This document shows positions 45,442 to 60,300 of a DNA stretch of 64,000 bases, in pieces. A program made the translations under genes and the position numbers. The stretch comes from Rallus limicola (lineage: Eukaryota > Chordata > Aves > Gruiformes > Rallidae). Below the pieces are notes generated by a model. It ran no database searches and had not been told where the DNA came from. It saw nothing but the letters and a program-made list of their open reading frames with translations. Every line of letters starts with the position of its first letter. The stretch's first letter is position 1. Location: NCBI GenBank assembly GCA_022605955.1, contig JAKCOZ010000003.1, positions 55,800,179 through 55,864,178 of the forward strand. The letters run 5' to 3'.

Positions 45442-47765
45442 TTTAGCCCAAGCTATAAGAAACTTAAAAGAAGTCTTGAAGCTCTTTTTCCACTTCCCCA
45501 GCTTCCATATCTACTCTGGGCATAAAGAAAGTGTGAATTCAACTCTGAATGAAAACCCAAGAATACTCTGTGATGCTAATGACTCCACTATACCTCAGAG
45601 CTCTGAGGGGACTGCCTGTTACCTGGCAGATGTGAGATCATGTGAGGTTGTGTAAAAATCTCAGTTAGCCAAATAACAAAAATGTAACATGTCTTTTATA
45701 AGAGAAAATTTAATTTCCTTGTATCAACAAGGGCTGCAATAGATCATAGTTCATGGTTAATAATGACTTCACGAGCCACTGCAACAGTCAATGAATTTGG
45801 GTCAGGAAAGAGGGAGAATCACGTTCGTTCCCTGTAAAATTGGTGCAAGGCTGTTGATCCTCAGGCACTGATGTAATGTGTGGCTTGTGCTTCACACAGG
45901 AGTGTGTTAGTATAACCTTGTGCAGTGGGTATGTTTGCACTCTTCCCTGCGCAAGTCGCTTGTGACTATAAACATGTTTTCAGCCAAAGTGTAAGACCAG
46001 AGCATTTGTGTACTTGTTCCTGTTGGCAGAGGAGAGCTCCAGCCTTTTATTCTTAAGCTTGATTCGACAAGTTTCCATTGAACATCTGTCACCTTCTGTT
46101 ATCCCTATACATACAACGTTGCTTTTTAAGATGAGACCAAGATAGATGCTCAGAATATATATGTCCTCCTGAAAGCCAGCTTCAGGCTTCCTAGTACTCA
46201 GGAGAAGCGGGTTAAAAGCAAAGCATTGTGCTGAACTGGAACACAGATCCATGCAGTCAGACACTGCTCTGTAGGCGTGAGCTTTGGCTGGTTAGATGTT
46301 TGTAAGCAGACCTCTGTCTGTTCCCAATTTTGCTTTTTGCCCTTTGGAATCCAAGTACCAGACTCGCTTCCTCATTCAAGAAGTCAGTCAAGGCCTAGGA
46401 CAAGAAAAACCTAGCCCTAAATAAAATCAAAAACTTAGGGGAAGTTGGTCTTTGGCACACAGCTGTGGCATGAGGAGTCTTTTGGGAGGCAGACTTGTGA
46501 ATAAACTGTGTGGAAAACTGATGTGAATGTCACAGTCTTTACTTGGTTTACAGGAAGGACTAAGCTATGTAACCAAGATTGGTTTTAACCTTTTTTTTTT
46601 TTTTTAAGTAATAAGGAAGCATGTAGAATTACTATCTTAGTTCTGTTATGAAACACAAATCTCCATGTACCTATTTCCTTCTTGCGTAACTCAGCGTCAG
46701 TTTTTTGTCTTGAGCCAGCCAACCCATGGAAAACATTTGCCATCCTTTCTCTGAAGCCCTCTAGACCTCTCAGCACATCTCTTGTGGTCCCACTCTAAGT
46801 TATGATTGAGTTTTTTAAAAGCAGAAATTGAGAAGAGTAGAGTCTTCAGCCTCTCCTTTCACTCACTCCCTCAATGAGTTAGGTTCTTCCTCTAAAGCTG
46901 AATAATAGTATGTCAGCTTTTAAATGTCATATTGGAGATACAGAAAGGGATATAATTTGGCTGTCTCACATGACTGGGAACATGCCATTGGAAGCCCAGC
47001 TTCCTAGTTCACCAGCAATGACATGCTCCTTGGCAAGAAAGTTCTTGTGAATACTGGGGGTCTGCTTGGTCCCCAGGATGTTTCAGCATCTCAAACATGA
47101 CAGTAACACAGCTTCTATCAAACAGTACTCCTTCCCTCTTCAGTGATGCATTACTGTGTGCCTGCCTCTCATTCTCTAGCCTGCAGCATTTTTATGCCTG
47201 CCTTCCCTGCAGTCTCTGTCCTCTCCTTCACAGAGGAACAGAGTCATGGGGCTTTATCAGCCTCAGTTTTCCTCCTAGCTCTCTCTTCAGAGAGATTTTC
47301 TCTGTTCTCTTCCAAATGCCAGTCAGTTTGTCATCTCTGTCGGCACTAGTGCCACAGCCTCCCCTCCTCCTCTTGCTGTCTGGCCTTCAAAGCACTCTCT
47401 GTGAGGACCAATCCTTTTTGCTGTGTGCTGATGGGAGGGGGTTTCCCTGCTGTTTCCTCCAGGGAGGGTAGAGCTTACATCCAGTAAAGGCACCTCCAGG
47501 TGAAGTGCCTGGCTCTCGAGTAGTGCATGTGGGGATGCTGCTTCAGATGGAATTCAAAATACCCATAATGAAAATTGTGTTGAAACTGCCAGTAGAAAAA
47601 TATAGGTATTTCTCTGCAATTTTGGCACTGCAGCCAGAGCTGGCACAACTGACTTCCTGGTGCGTAAAGACCATCTCTTTTTCAGGACAAAATCCCACAT
47701 TTTTCCATCAAACATTCATCCTATTCTATCCTAACTTAGTGGTCAGGGAATGGGACATCCATGCC
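45442..47765. other. intergenic, nothing recognised
   Basis: About 2.3 kb with no supported gene. A T run at about 46591-46605 is the only low-complexity item noted. Confidence 0.5.
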
Positions 47766-48053
47766 TGAAGAAGGGGCCAGACTCTTTTCAGCGGTGCCCA
47801 ATGACAGGATGATGGGCACAAACTGGAACACAGGAACTTCCATCTGAACACAAGAAATAACTCCATTCTGAGAGTGACAGAGCACAGGGACGGGCTGCCC
47901 AAAGAAGTTGTGGAGTCTCTGGAGAGATTCAAGACCTGTCTGGACACAGTGCCGTGCAACCTGCTCTAGGTGACCCTGCTTTAGCCAGGCGGGTGGACCA
48001 GATGATCTCCAGAGGTCCCTTCCAATCCTGACTATTCTGGGATTCTGTGAATC
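47766..48053 (+). mobile_element. CR1 LINE 3' end
   Basis: About 290 bp: GGGGCCAGACTCTTTTCAGC, then GGCACAAACTGGAACACAGG, then CAACCTGCTCTAGGTGACCC, ending GGGATTCTGTGAATCTG. It is the 3' part of ORF2 and the tail, with many substitutions. Confidence 0.88.
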
Positions 48054-51000
48054 TGAAACTTTAAAGTCTGGATGTTTGTGTTAGGCACAGGGCCAAGTGA
48101 TGCCATCTAGAATAGGGGACATCTAAAGTGGTCACAGCTCAGGATTTTTTCCTCCATCCATTGATGATTTAAGCCAGTCTAGGGGGAAGAAGTTACTATT
48201 TTGAGTTGATTAATGAAAATAATTTACAAAGTAATGCTGAAGAAACAGGCAAATCTGTTCCATCTGCCCGTATGTCTGATGCATTCATCAGATTAAGTCT
48301 TCTTAGAGACAGGAATGATCCAAAGTTGTTTTAAGAAGAATTACCCTGTTTTAACAAACTGAGTTGGTGTTTTTAGTCTTTGTCAGTAATCAGCACTCCT
48401 GTTGCAGAAAGAATAAGGTCTGAGGGCATGCAGTGTGTTAAAGAAGGTCACGCTTGCCTCTGCTTTAGTAATGGGAGAAAGGTATATATAACTGGAGGCA
48501 TTATATTACAGTGCATATTAACATAGAAGTTACAATCATTAATCTCTGCTCAAAAAATAAAGGCTCGGATTAAAAGAGCTGTCAGTTCTAGCGTTTTGAG
48601 CAGTCCTGCCTTCACAAATACAAGGTAGAACTTCAAAAAGGACTGAACCAAGGACTTTGTTTCTCAGGACAGAAGAATGTTCATTTTCTCGTTTGCAACA
48701 CCTTCTGCCTGCAAGTTTGCACTTTCCTTTGAGCTCTGAGTTCAATCCAAGTCCGTGTGTCAACAAAACTCTTCACTTTCCTTTGGCTGTACTTGTAGCT
48801 AATGCCACTGTCAACTGTGTCAGTACAATTCTTGGAAAAGACTTTCTGGCTAATGTGTTCTGTGAGCTGGACGGCCGCCTGCATGTTCGCGTGGAGCCAC
48901 AGCACAGTGTTCACTATTGTTCCCTGCCTTCATTTTTAATTTCTCAATCTCATAAAACAGGATTGGTTCCTCAGTTTACATTTTGTCCTGTTCTAATAGG
49001 TTTAGCATTTTAAACTATTGACACACTATACAGCCTCCATAAAGTGGAAAGCACGTTCCGGGTCTGACATAATGAGAGTTTCCTTGCTGTGCTTTCCCAC
49101 TGAAGGAAACAGACCTTTTTTCAGACCTATGAGTGACACCATGAGCTCTGAGGGAACACAAGCCATAAAACCTGAGCTAAAACTGAGTAAAGTGACTAGG
49201 GAGGTAAATTTTACTCTGTATGCTGCAGTCTGTTGCCAGCAGCAGAGAAGCTGATACCCGCAGCTTTCTGTATTTATTCTGCATTTTTGAGAACGTGTGT
49301 GTGTGTGTGTGGACTTGTCACTGTAGGAACCGCTCTTAAGAAATGCAGAGTGATGAGGTTCTTCCCCCATCCCCATCACTGCTACAGCTCCCATACTGCA
49401 TACTCTTGCTGTGCTGAGAGTTTTGTAGTCTGTATTGGGCCTTTAAAGCTACACCTGGGCATCCTATGCAAACCCTTTGTCGGAACAACCCGGCTATTAG
49501 TTGTCTGTAGGAACACATAGCACACTGTTGTGCAGTGTCAAGCAACCACTGGGGTACAAAATCTAAGTGATCGAAGTGGTTTCTTTAACGTTACTCCAGT
49601 AACACCTGTCTTGCTGTATTTCTTTTTGTCTAGCTTTTTCTTCTTCATGTGACCCTGAAGAATATTAATACTGCCCCAGCCTTGTCCTTATCTAATGTGT
49701 GAGCTGTCTGAGCTGCAGCCGTCTGTGATTTTATAACATAGACTTTTCATTGTAATTAAGTGGTGGCAATGAATCAGCTTGTTGTTTTCAACACAGATGA
49801 CTTCCTGAAATCATGCTTTAAATGGAACACATCATTATGAACTGCTCCTTGTAACGGTATGCTTTCATTCAAAAGGATAGTAGGCTGCATTTCCCTCATT
49901 CTCTTATCGTGGTAGATAACAGTGTCAAGCAGAAACCAAAAGCTATGAAGTAAAACCATGATAGCCAGAAAGTTTGATTGCAGCATATTAATTTATCATT
50001 AGACTGAATTGCAAAAGTGGTGATGGGACAGTGTAACTGTAGATTAAAGTCCCTGGGGGTAGTAATTTCTTCTATCTTTTGTTCCGGAAAGTTAGGAATG
50101 GTAAGAATGGCAGTAATGAGCCAGAGCAAAGGTAAACGTGCCTGAACAGTCTATGTACTCCTCAGACTGATTTTTCTAGTTCACCCTGCAAAAGGTCAAA
50201 GCAGACAGGCTGTACTGCAGTGGCAGAGGTGGAGTACGGCGAAATATGGCAACTGCTTCCTACCCATACAGCCACAGTGTTCAATTCAGACAGACCGTGC
50301 AGAAATCTTCTGGGGTTTTAGAAAATCTGAACCAGTGACACATGTTAAGTGCAGCACAGAATCTGAGGAGTATTTTTTCCCCAGAGAAAGTTTCCACCAT
50401 TGCCTGCATGAGTCAGAAAAAGACTTCTGCAGTTCCACACGCAGAAGTGTTACAGAAGTTATCAGACTCCAAATACTCATCCTTCTTCTTTTTTTCACAC
50501 CCCCCCCCCCCCCCCCAAACCTTTGCGTTTGTTCAGATTGAGTGTTCCCCTGATAATGGGAAATTCTTGAGATGGGCTGCAGGAACAAGAATTGGGGGGA
50601 AAAAAATGGAGGGAGATGCACCAGCTGCAGTTTCTCACCAGCTGCCTTTCACCAAAAGCACTGCAAGGTCTCTTGCAGGAGCAGCACAGCTGCCACATTA
50701 CCAGTGGGCAAAAAGGCAGTAAGATGTACAAAATGGCATGTCCTATGCTCAGGGTCTTTCCAGGCTGAAAACACCTCAGTCAAACACCAAGCTAGGGCCC
50801 AGCTGGGGTCTTCTTGGAGTGGTGCCCGTTCACACCACAGCAGTTTGGCCCACGATGCTGCATGTTTAGCTTTCACACAGATGACACCTAATAGCATGTT
50901 TTTTCTCCTGCCTTAATCCTGCAGGTATTAGTTTCTGAAGTATTTCTACCCTCTGCTTTTCTGTGGTGGGAAAGTCTCATGAGGAGGGCTTGGATGATCT

Positions 51001-51251
51001 GGCCTTAGGGAAGTATGGCCTTGGGCTGCTGCGTGAAAAACAGCCTACCTGGCAAAACACATCTACAAGTGAGAAGAGGGATCCTGCTGTAGTCCACAGT
51101 GCTGCCTAGACTGAGCCAATGTGGAGCTGCTGCCCAGGGTGGGGCTTTGAGTCATGTTCATCCCAGCAGCCAGGAGGTAGGGTCAGGCGTCAGGTAGTTC
51201 CTGCAGCAAACCGCCAGCTCCCTGGCTGTGCTCCTGCAGCTCCGAGGAGGA
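48054..51251. other. region upstream of CCL28, no gene recognised
   Basis: Contains a (GT)n run at about 49294-49311 and a C homopolymer at 50500-50516. The CCL28 promoter must lie at its right end; no TATA box is clear within 150 bp of the ATG. Confidence 0.5.
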
Positions 51252-51315
51252 ATGGATGCGAACTTGGTCACTGTCCTGGCTGTTCTCGCAGTCGTGGTTA
51301 GTCCGACGTCTGGGA
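51252..51315 (+). CDS. CCL28: CCL28 exon 1 (signal peptide)
   Basis: The ATG opens a 21-codon hydrophobic leader and ends at the consensus donor GGGA|GTAAGT, phase 1, which fits exon 2. It lies 10.6 kb upstream of exon 2, so it is less certain than the others. Confidence 0.75.
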
Positions 51316-54300
51316 GTAAGTAAAATTGCACTTTGCCTATTTATATACTTGAATCTCCTGAAAGGAGGGAGAAAACCCCAAAAACAACCCCCCATAAAAA
51401 GACCCAAAAGGTGTCTATCTGGAATTGTGTCAGCTCAAGCCTTTGTGGCTCTGTACAGGACCACTGATGGTAGCTGAGAAGCTGCTGTAGAAATGTGCTG
51501 TTGCATGGTAAGATTTAAAAGGTGAAGCCTGGGTGCCTAAACAGCACAGAACGACTGGCACTTGTTTCAGCAGAGCTGGGGCTTCACCTGAGCATTTCCT
51601 CTGTGTTACCACAAGCCATGTGGAAACTTAATGGTTCTATACAATGGCTTAAGCACAGAAAAGCTGAGTGAGCTATTTGTCATAGCAAACGTTATCGAGA
51701 ATGTCATAGCTGAGAGACTTTACAAGCTGAAAGCATTTAAAGCAGTGGTTTCCTGAGAGAACACCTGATAAAATTTCACTAGTTGTTTAAAGGAATTTCT
51801 CTAGTTCAGCTGCAATCTTCTCCTTTCCAAGGTTCTCGAGAGGGTATATGTTTAGAAAATCACTTGGTCTTTTTTATTTTAAATTGCCCTGGATGGCAAA
51901 GTTGTAAAAAATAAAAGGGGGGGGAGGGGAAAATTCACGTAACTGATTTTTCTCAGCAGAGAAGTGATTTTGCATGCAGCTTTGCTGTGCATTAGGTGCA
52001 GCATGTCTCAGGGATATGGGAGATCTAATAACACTTGCTTTTTTTCTTCCTGTGTTTTCATCAAAATTAAAAATTTTCCAAAGCAGATTATCCAGTGCTT
52101 TGCTTGAACACTTAGTTTTTCTTTGTAATACTCTATTGTAAAATAAGCTGTGTTCACAGAGAAGATAAACCCTGGAGCTCTTCAGCCTTTGAGATGTTTC
52201 TTTCTCAAGCTCCACTGGCTTCAGCAGGAGTAGGGATTGTGGAGTTCCTTGAGGCTTTAGACAACACATGGACAAAATCTGCCTTAAAACTTTATCCTGT
52301 TAAAATGGCCACTGCACCTGCTGGCGTGGGAAGGCTCTGCCAATTTCTCTTCTATTAGATTTATGATCTGGCCAGCCAGCAAGGTCTTGCACAATAGGAC
52401 TGGCATACACACACACACAGGTCAAAGTGAAGGTTCTCTCATAACACCTTCTACACAGAACCATCTATCAGAGGGGAAACACCTTCCCACACACACCTTT
52501 CCTCACATAAATGTGCAGCATACATAACAGCCATATTCACGCGGCAGAAGCCACAATCAGAATGGGAAGGACTGAGTGTAGCCACGCTACCCTGATCAGA
52601 ACTAGTTTGGGGTTAACCTTAGCTACAGTGAGGCTTCCTAGGCTGGACAATAGGCATCCCTCTATTTCAGGGTCACGGCACAGACATTCAGGTAAGATTT
52701 GGGCCGGGACAGGCAAACTTGGAAACATCTCCTTTGCTTGTGGATGTGACTGGCAGCTGTTGGCAGAGGCCAGGAAAGCCATCTGGTGGCCACGATGATG
52801 GCCAGTGCAGACAGGGCCATGACCCTGCCAGGCAGTGGCAGAAAATGAGATGAAGATTATTTGGTGGAGTGTGACCAGGATTATTTTTTTTCCTCCTTAA
52901 TACAGTTCAAAATAATTTTATACAATTTTATTTAAAAAAATATCTTGGTAGTCTTCCATCATCCCATCTCTGTGACAGGCATTCTTCTACAGAGTCCTGG
53001 ATGCTGTCACCACAGCAGTGAAGTGAGCATCACTGCATGACAGGGTATGCAGCAGGTTGGACAAGGAATCTTACTTCGAAGGGGGGCTGGTTTGAATTTC
53101 AAAATATTCTCTTCCAGAACCTACTAAGTGTATTTCATCTTGAAGATATGAAGAGAGAAATTTGGCAATTCCTATACAGTAAGAGCATACAAAATGGATG
53201 TTGAATGCTACAGGGTAGGAATATCAATTAAATAAGGCTGTCTGGAGCTTCCCAAATGTGTTAGCTGGAGTTATCCTGGTCAAGTTATTCCAGTAATGCT
53301 GGTGGAGCTTCCCAAATGTGTTAGCTGGAGTTATCCTAGTCAAGTTATTCCAGTAATGCTGGTGGAGCTTCCCAAATGTGTTAGCTGGAGTTATCCTGGC
53401 CAAGTTATTATGGTCTGGTCAGAGTGATCAGGGTGATCAGTGCGCTATGGGAGATGAGCTCAAATTGGTTTTGTGCCATAGAGAAAAAAAACCAAAACAG
53501 TTGTATGTTCACATGTTAGCTTCTTTTTGCATCCTGATGGGCAAGACATTCTGTAGTTTTTGCTATGAATAGCAGAAATTTCCCTTGTCATAAGGGTCTG
53601 GATCCTGGTGTTTGTTAGACCACATTAATATTACATGCTGTTTTGCAAATTCTCATCTGCATTTCTGTAACACTTTGTTGTCCAAAGCATTAAGGATATT
53701 GTGTGGGGACAGGCAGCTTGCAAATAATAGTGATTTGATGGACAAAGACCCATTTGAAAGTCATGACCTATAGGACATGCCCATCTGCCCATCTCCATTC
53801 AGTCTTCCAGCCTTGAAAATGTCCATATGAACTACAGTCCTCGTAGCAGAACAGGAAAAGCATCAGTAAATACAAACTTCATTTGTATTTATTCTTGGCC
53901 ACAAAAATGTAGTATGATAGATTTATGTATTTTGATTTATAGCTTATTTATGGTTATTGCCCTCACTTCAGAAGGCATAGCTTTGAATCCCTTCTTATCT
54001 TTTCCTTATCTCTTTCTCAGAATTATCCTTTAACTGTGTGTATAACCATGCGGTTAAAAAGGCATGTTGCATTAGACCATTTTTCAGCATTCCGGTCCCC
54101 TTCTCATCTCCAGCTATTAAGGAACCTCTTCAGTTTTGGAGAGTACAGCTATGCTACATCTGCCAAGGATTCTAGCACCCTGCTTTATTCACCTGCCATC
54201 CAGGATCAGAGTCTTCTGCATAACGAAATTGTTATTGACATGCTTTAGGTTAAGCTGTTTTGAGGTACTGAACTCTTCAAATAGGCCCAAGTTTGAGAAG

Positions 54301-57300
54301 AACATTTTCTGTCAGCTTCATGAGCAAGTAAGTACTACATGAGCTGCCTCAGAGTATTAAATATAAAGTGTAGGTGATAGTAAATTTCCTTCCAAGGACA
54401 GAGCTTGGATTCTAAGACACCACCACCAGATTAGAAGCTGAAACTTCTCTATGGAAATGGCTGTACTGAGACCAGAGCTTTTCAGCACATATCATGATGT
54501 GACTGAGCAAGACATTAATCAAATTGACCAGTGCAAAGGTTTTTTTTCCAGATGTATGAAGCCTAGTTGGTAACCTCAAAAGAATTACATTAGGAAACAC
54601 TAATGCTGCTGCTGCTAATAGCCCTAGGTGTGCCAAAATTTTGCAATTCATGCAGAGACAAATTAGCTGATGATGACCTTGAGGCACATTAGCAGCAGGC
54701 CTCACATTTCAGCAGATACTGAAAGTGATTCACACTTATGGGTTTCATTGTGGAAGAGAAGCTGTCCCTCAGACAGTATATCAGGGGAAGGCATTCTGCT
54801 TAGTAACTACACACACCTTTGCTGGGATTCCTTAGTTTGTGTCAGTGAGAGAACTATCTTTCTGGGGTTTTTTTGGTTACCTAGAAGAAGGTCTGGTGTA
54901 ACTCAGCAGTCCATGGGTCACATCAGTTCATGAAGCTCAATTGAGGGCTTGGTTGACCAGCTCCTCTGTGCTGCCAGCAGGATTTGGGAGGGACCACCAG
55001 CAGGCTGGTCAAAGCACCAACTGCTGGAGTGGATCCTGTCTGGAAAAGAGCTGCACAAGGCCCCACTGGGGCAGCTGACTTGGATATAAGGCAGAGAGAG
55101 AGGCAGGGACTGAAAACACCTTTCCCTCTGTTCTCATATACAGCCCAGCTTTTCCTATCATGTTTGGTCTGAAGAGACCAAAATGAAACCAAACATTTGG
55201 TTTGCAAGCACAGGGTGGGGAATGCAATGTCTATCACTCACCATTTACTTCCATGGACCTTCGTCTCTTTTCTCTCCATCTAGCCCCCCTTCATGAGGTA
55301 AAAACCTGAACTGGGTGTTACATTTTCTACAGAAACGCCTGCCTGAACTAATGACTGCTGTGTTTCTCCTAGCTAGTGGTTTCCCATACCTATATTGGGA
55401 CATTAACCCAGTCCTACCTTCCTAAAAACTGTAGCCAGAGAGCAGCAGAAGAGCCACCAGTTACTCCCACTGTATGGCATATAGGAAGGCTCTTCATCAG
55501 GCACTACAGGTTCCCTAAGTGGGTAAGCAAATCTAAGAACATCAGCTTGAAACTGAAGAAGGGCAACACTTGTAACAGGTCTAGCTGAATGCAGGTGAAA
55601 GCAGCAACTGCTAGTTGACAACTGCTTGTGATCCCTTCATCTCTTAGAAAGTTACTGACTACTGTGTCACCAAGATTAGACAGGGTTGCAAGTAAGCAAG
55701 TCACCATGGGAAGCTGAAATCCAGTTCTTGTGCTATATACCTTGAGCAGGGAGCACTGTTGCAAAATAATTCACCATTTCAGGTATTTTCTTTTTCTTCT
55801 TTTTAGGAAAAAAAGTCAATGTTCTTCAAATGCGGTAAACAACTTATTCTCACTAGAAATGCAAGGCTTTCTTCTCTCCCAGCTTCTTTGGAATTGACAG
55901 AGCCATACCTAGCATGTTAAATAAATCCAGTATAATGAAAAGATCAGCATCACTGTATTCTACAAGCCACATCCATCTGTGGCTTGCATTCCTGGGGAGA
56001 AGGTGGGACGAGTGAGGGTATTTTCCCAGTTAATATCTTGCTTGCCCTCTCCAGGAGTGCTTAACTTGGTTCAGTGGACTTTTCTGTAAGACCAAAGTAT
56101 TTAGATGGCCCACAGAAATGTGAAACAAAATAATTAAAAAGCAACAGAGATTTCCCTGGAAAGAAATATCAAACCAGATAAGGCAACCTGCTGAAATAAC
56201 AAAAGAACAACCCCTGAGTGAACCTGTCTCAAGATACACTGCTAAGCTTGTCAGTTCTTTAACCAGCTCCTTTAGCTTTCTGGGCAGAGAAGTTTAGTGT
56301 TAGACAAGAAGGCTACATAATTTTGGGGTAAACAGCTGTGGATTTCTGATTGTTCCAGTGAGCCACAGGTGCAAATGAAATGGGCAGCACTGAAAAAATG
56401 TCTTTGACTGATAAGTGGCACACAAAAAGCCATGCCAACATCCTTGTGGAAAACCACAGTTCTTTCCTTTTAACTGCTCTTTAGACCAGTCATTACTAAC
56501 CAGCCCGATCTAATTGCTGAAGCCACAAAAAAATTTATGGTTTTGGGTTGAGCAGAAACCATTATCTTATTACCTCCTGGTACCTTCCTACTTGCAGGAT
56601 TAGGACAAAGTTACAGTAATAATGGACTGAGCAACTAAACCATGGGATGACTCAGTGCTCCAGAAGAGCAGGACCCATCTCCTGGGGTTCCAGGGAGATA
56701 CAGGAATTCCTTGGCTCACTGCCCTGACTGCTTTTCACTCAGAAGAAAAAAAAAACCAAACCCACAAACCCCCACAAAAAAACTGAATCACTTTTAAAAC
56801 GGACGCCCATGTGAAAAGATACCAGCTATCACAAGTGCCTTTGTCAACACAAAGTTGCTACTGACACTTTCATAGTCTGACAAAAAGACTCTGATACCAT
56901 GTAATCATCTGTGATTCAAAGATAATTAATTTCCATTTCCATATCATAGCTGTACTAAACTAAAAAAAATATTATTTAATAGCAACAGTTGCAGATCATC
57001 CTCAAGGCAAACACCCATACAAACTGATGAAAGCAAGGCATCCTCTCCAGGAACACGCCTCCAATAAAAAGTGACTAGCAGGCTCCCAAGTCTCCATATG
57101 AAATGTTTTGGCCTCTGTCATGGTCCAACCCCAGCTGGTAGCTGAGCACTGTGCAGCCACTTGCTCACCCCTCCACCGGTGGGACAAAGAGGAGAACAGG
57201 GAGACAAAGGCCAACTGCAGGGTTGGGTTATGGACAGTTTGCTGGGACAGCACAAGGAGAGAGAGACAAAGACAATGAGACCTACAACAGAAAAACACAA

Positions 57301-60300
57301 AGTAGATCACCACCCAGAACCAAAGGCTCATTCTGTCCTAGGCAGCAACCCTTCCTCCCAGCCAGTCTCCCCCTCCCTTATATACTGAGCATGACATCAT
57401 AATGGTATGGAATACACCTTTGGCTAGTCTGGGTCAGCTGTCCTGGCTGTGTCCCCTCCCAGCCTCTTGTGAATAATCTCTCAGCTGAAAGCCAGGACTG
57501 ACTCTTTAGCAAGAACACAAGCACCACCTCATTCACATTTTATACAAAACTTCAATCTGCTTTCTGGTGGTGTATTCACCAGTTCCACATGCATTCTGTG
57601 GCACATTCTCATGTTGAGAGGCACTTCACATATCTGCATGAATTACATGTCAGTGAATTAATGCTCCCATTCAAAGACTGACTGAGCATCATGTAACTGA
57701 ATTCACTCTAAAATTGCTCCTTTAGTTATGTTAGTTCTAAAGCTGCTGCTCTAGTTATAAAGATACAGCTATAAACAAGTTTCTAAAAGATGCAATTCCT
57801 CTTGGTTAAGTTCCTTGCAAAAGGGCAGTCTGTCATGAGTGGCCAGTGAGAAACCCATAAGACCACCTGGCTCTATCAAGAATTTTGCTCTATTTTCCTT
57901 ATATGAGTTTGTGTATATTTTTCTTTATAAAGCTATGAAAGTACATTAACACTAATTTCTTAATTTTGAGCTGTAAAGTGTGAATGACTAGCACAGTGTT
58001 ATACAGGGAGACAGACGTCTCATCCTAAGACCTTCTGGAATACCCTCTGAGAGGCTGGCAGTACTGGCTGGCCTGGACAAGTAGACCCCAAAGAAGCACA
58101 GAACTAGATGTCCCCAGAAGCACAGACAGCAAGCTCAGGTGAAGTTCAAGGTATAAATACCTTCCTTGAGTTCTTATCCCACAAAATCCTTCTGCCAGGA
58201 GCTGACTGGCAACAACAGAAGTTCATACTTTAGCATCACCTATGCTGCCTGGAGCCCTCAGAAAAAACTAAACTTAGTGGTGCTCAGTGAGCTGAATTCC
58301 CATTTGCAAACATCAATTAATTCGCTTCACAAGCAGTATACTGTTGAAGAGAGAAAAGCAAAAGACAACAGGGAAATAATACAGGTAACATTCAACACTT
58401 AATTAATCCTTCTGCACCATATGATTATTTATAGTCCACCCCTCTGGGTTGCTGAGGAGGCAACTTACCAGCTGTTCTCTTTCACCCTTCCTTCTGACTG
58501 TGAAACCCCAGGGTTTGTCACCAATCCCACCAATTTGAAAGCTGCAGTGGATAGTTTGACTGGTTGTCTGTGACTCCTGCTGCATCACTAGCTGCTCAAG
58601 CTCACTGCTACAGCTTTATTGGCATCTATTATTCCAGTGGTCAGTGAGCACTCCTGTAAGGAACACAACGCAGAGTCTTCTTGCTTACAGGAACATTTTA
58701 AAACAGATTTCTCATCTGCTGCTTACAGGAATTGAAATTGATTCTCCTGCTTCTTTTTTTTTTTTTTCCCTTTCTTTTCTTGCTCTGTAACTCTGGCACT
58801 CCAAGGCTAAATGTTTATTTAAGGAACAGCAGATTTACAGGCTAGAAAACAAAAATAGGAAGAAGGCTGTCTCCCCACCCCTCACAGGTTAGTTCATGGA
58901 CAGAGACACAGGGATCCTTGCTGTGCTAGCCTTGTTTTTGTTGGATCATGAGAGCCTCACATCGTAGACAAATCCCTGGGCTACAGAGCTTTTCTTGTCC
59001 TTGAGCTGGTAGAAGGAAACCCTTTTAGAAGATCTATTTCTATGCTAGAGCATAGAATTATGATCTGCCTTGTAAGGTTTGGTGACTTTTTATTTTCAAG
59101 ATGTTGTTAGCAAGCAGGAAAAATTCTGCAGGAGACCATTCCCTAGGGGAGGCACATTCAGCCATGGGAGCCCTTAGGGCAAAAGAAAACACAAAACTAG
59201 CACAGCATTAATAATTTCTAAGACAAAAAATAATAGGCCTGATTCAACCTCACAAGGAAGAGCTTTTAAATTATACTCCTGACACTTTCTGTGTCATTAA
59301 TGTTGGTGATCTTCCTCCACAAATAAAACACTTAAGTATTTTATTATTTTTCATTTTTTTATTTTACTGTAACAAGCCTTTATATATGTGTGTACAAGGA
59401 AAGGTTGAGGAAACTGTTATTCAAACAACAAAATACCCATCTGTGTTGTGGGAGAAGCTGAGGGGGTGGTATTTCATCCCACAAACTGTAAAGATAACTA
59501 ACCCTTTGCACCCCTCTGAAATGCCCTTCCACCAATGCATGCAGCATGAGGAAAAAACAAGAGTCAGAAGTCTGTCTGCAGATACGAGCCTAGGACCTCA
59601 CTGGGATCACAGAGATGAGGTGGGACAGCTTATATATGGGCTTTTTAGGAAGAACAGGATGGAAGGTGAGGAGGGGGACTTTTCCTTTATGCATGAGAGT
59701 GGAAGGAATGAGGAGACCACTCTGTAGGGATGGATGATGATCCAACCGAGCCCTTATGGGTCAGGAACAGTGGGCAGAACAACATGGGTGAAACTGTAGC
59801 GGGTGTCTACTATGGGCCTCCTGACCAGAAGTAGATGAGACCTTCTTCAAAGAGTTGGAAAAACCCTCATGTTCACAGGCTGTGGTCTTCATGGAGGACT
59901 TTAACCACCCTAGTATCTGCTGGAAGGGCGATGCAGCCATGCTGAAGCAACCTACAAGATTTTTCAAGTGCACTGGTGACACTTTCTGGCAAAAGAATTC
60001 GAGGAACCAAGAAAGAAAAGCTCTCAGCCAGACCAGACCCTTGCAAACAAGGAAGAACTGGTCAGGGACATGAAAGTCAGAAGCAACATTGACTGTAGTG
60101 TCTGTAAGATGGTGGAAATCAAGTTCCTAGGAAATGGGAGTAAGGGAAAAAAGCAAGATCAAGATCATGGATCTGGATTTCAGGAAATGAAATTTACAAC
60201 CTCTTCAGAGACCTGCTTAGAAAAATCCCATGGATGACCAAATTAGGGAGCACTTGAAAAAACTGGAAATATGTAAGGCCACAGGGACAGGTGGGATTTA

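Noticed and set aside
48657..49013. 118-codon open frame upstream of CCL28
   Set aside because: No similarity to a chemokine or any family I know, and no acceptable splice context.
53243..53409. Regular repeat resembling a CRISPR array
   Set aside because: Direct 60-bp tandem units without unique spacers in a vertebrate intron; a plain tandem duplication.
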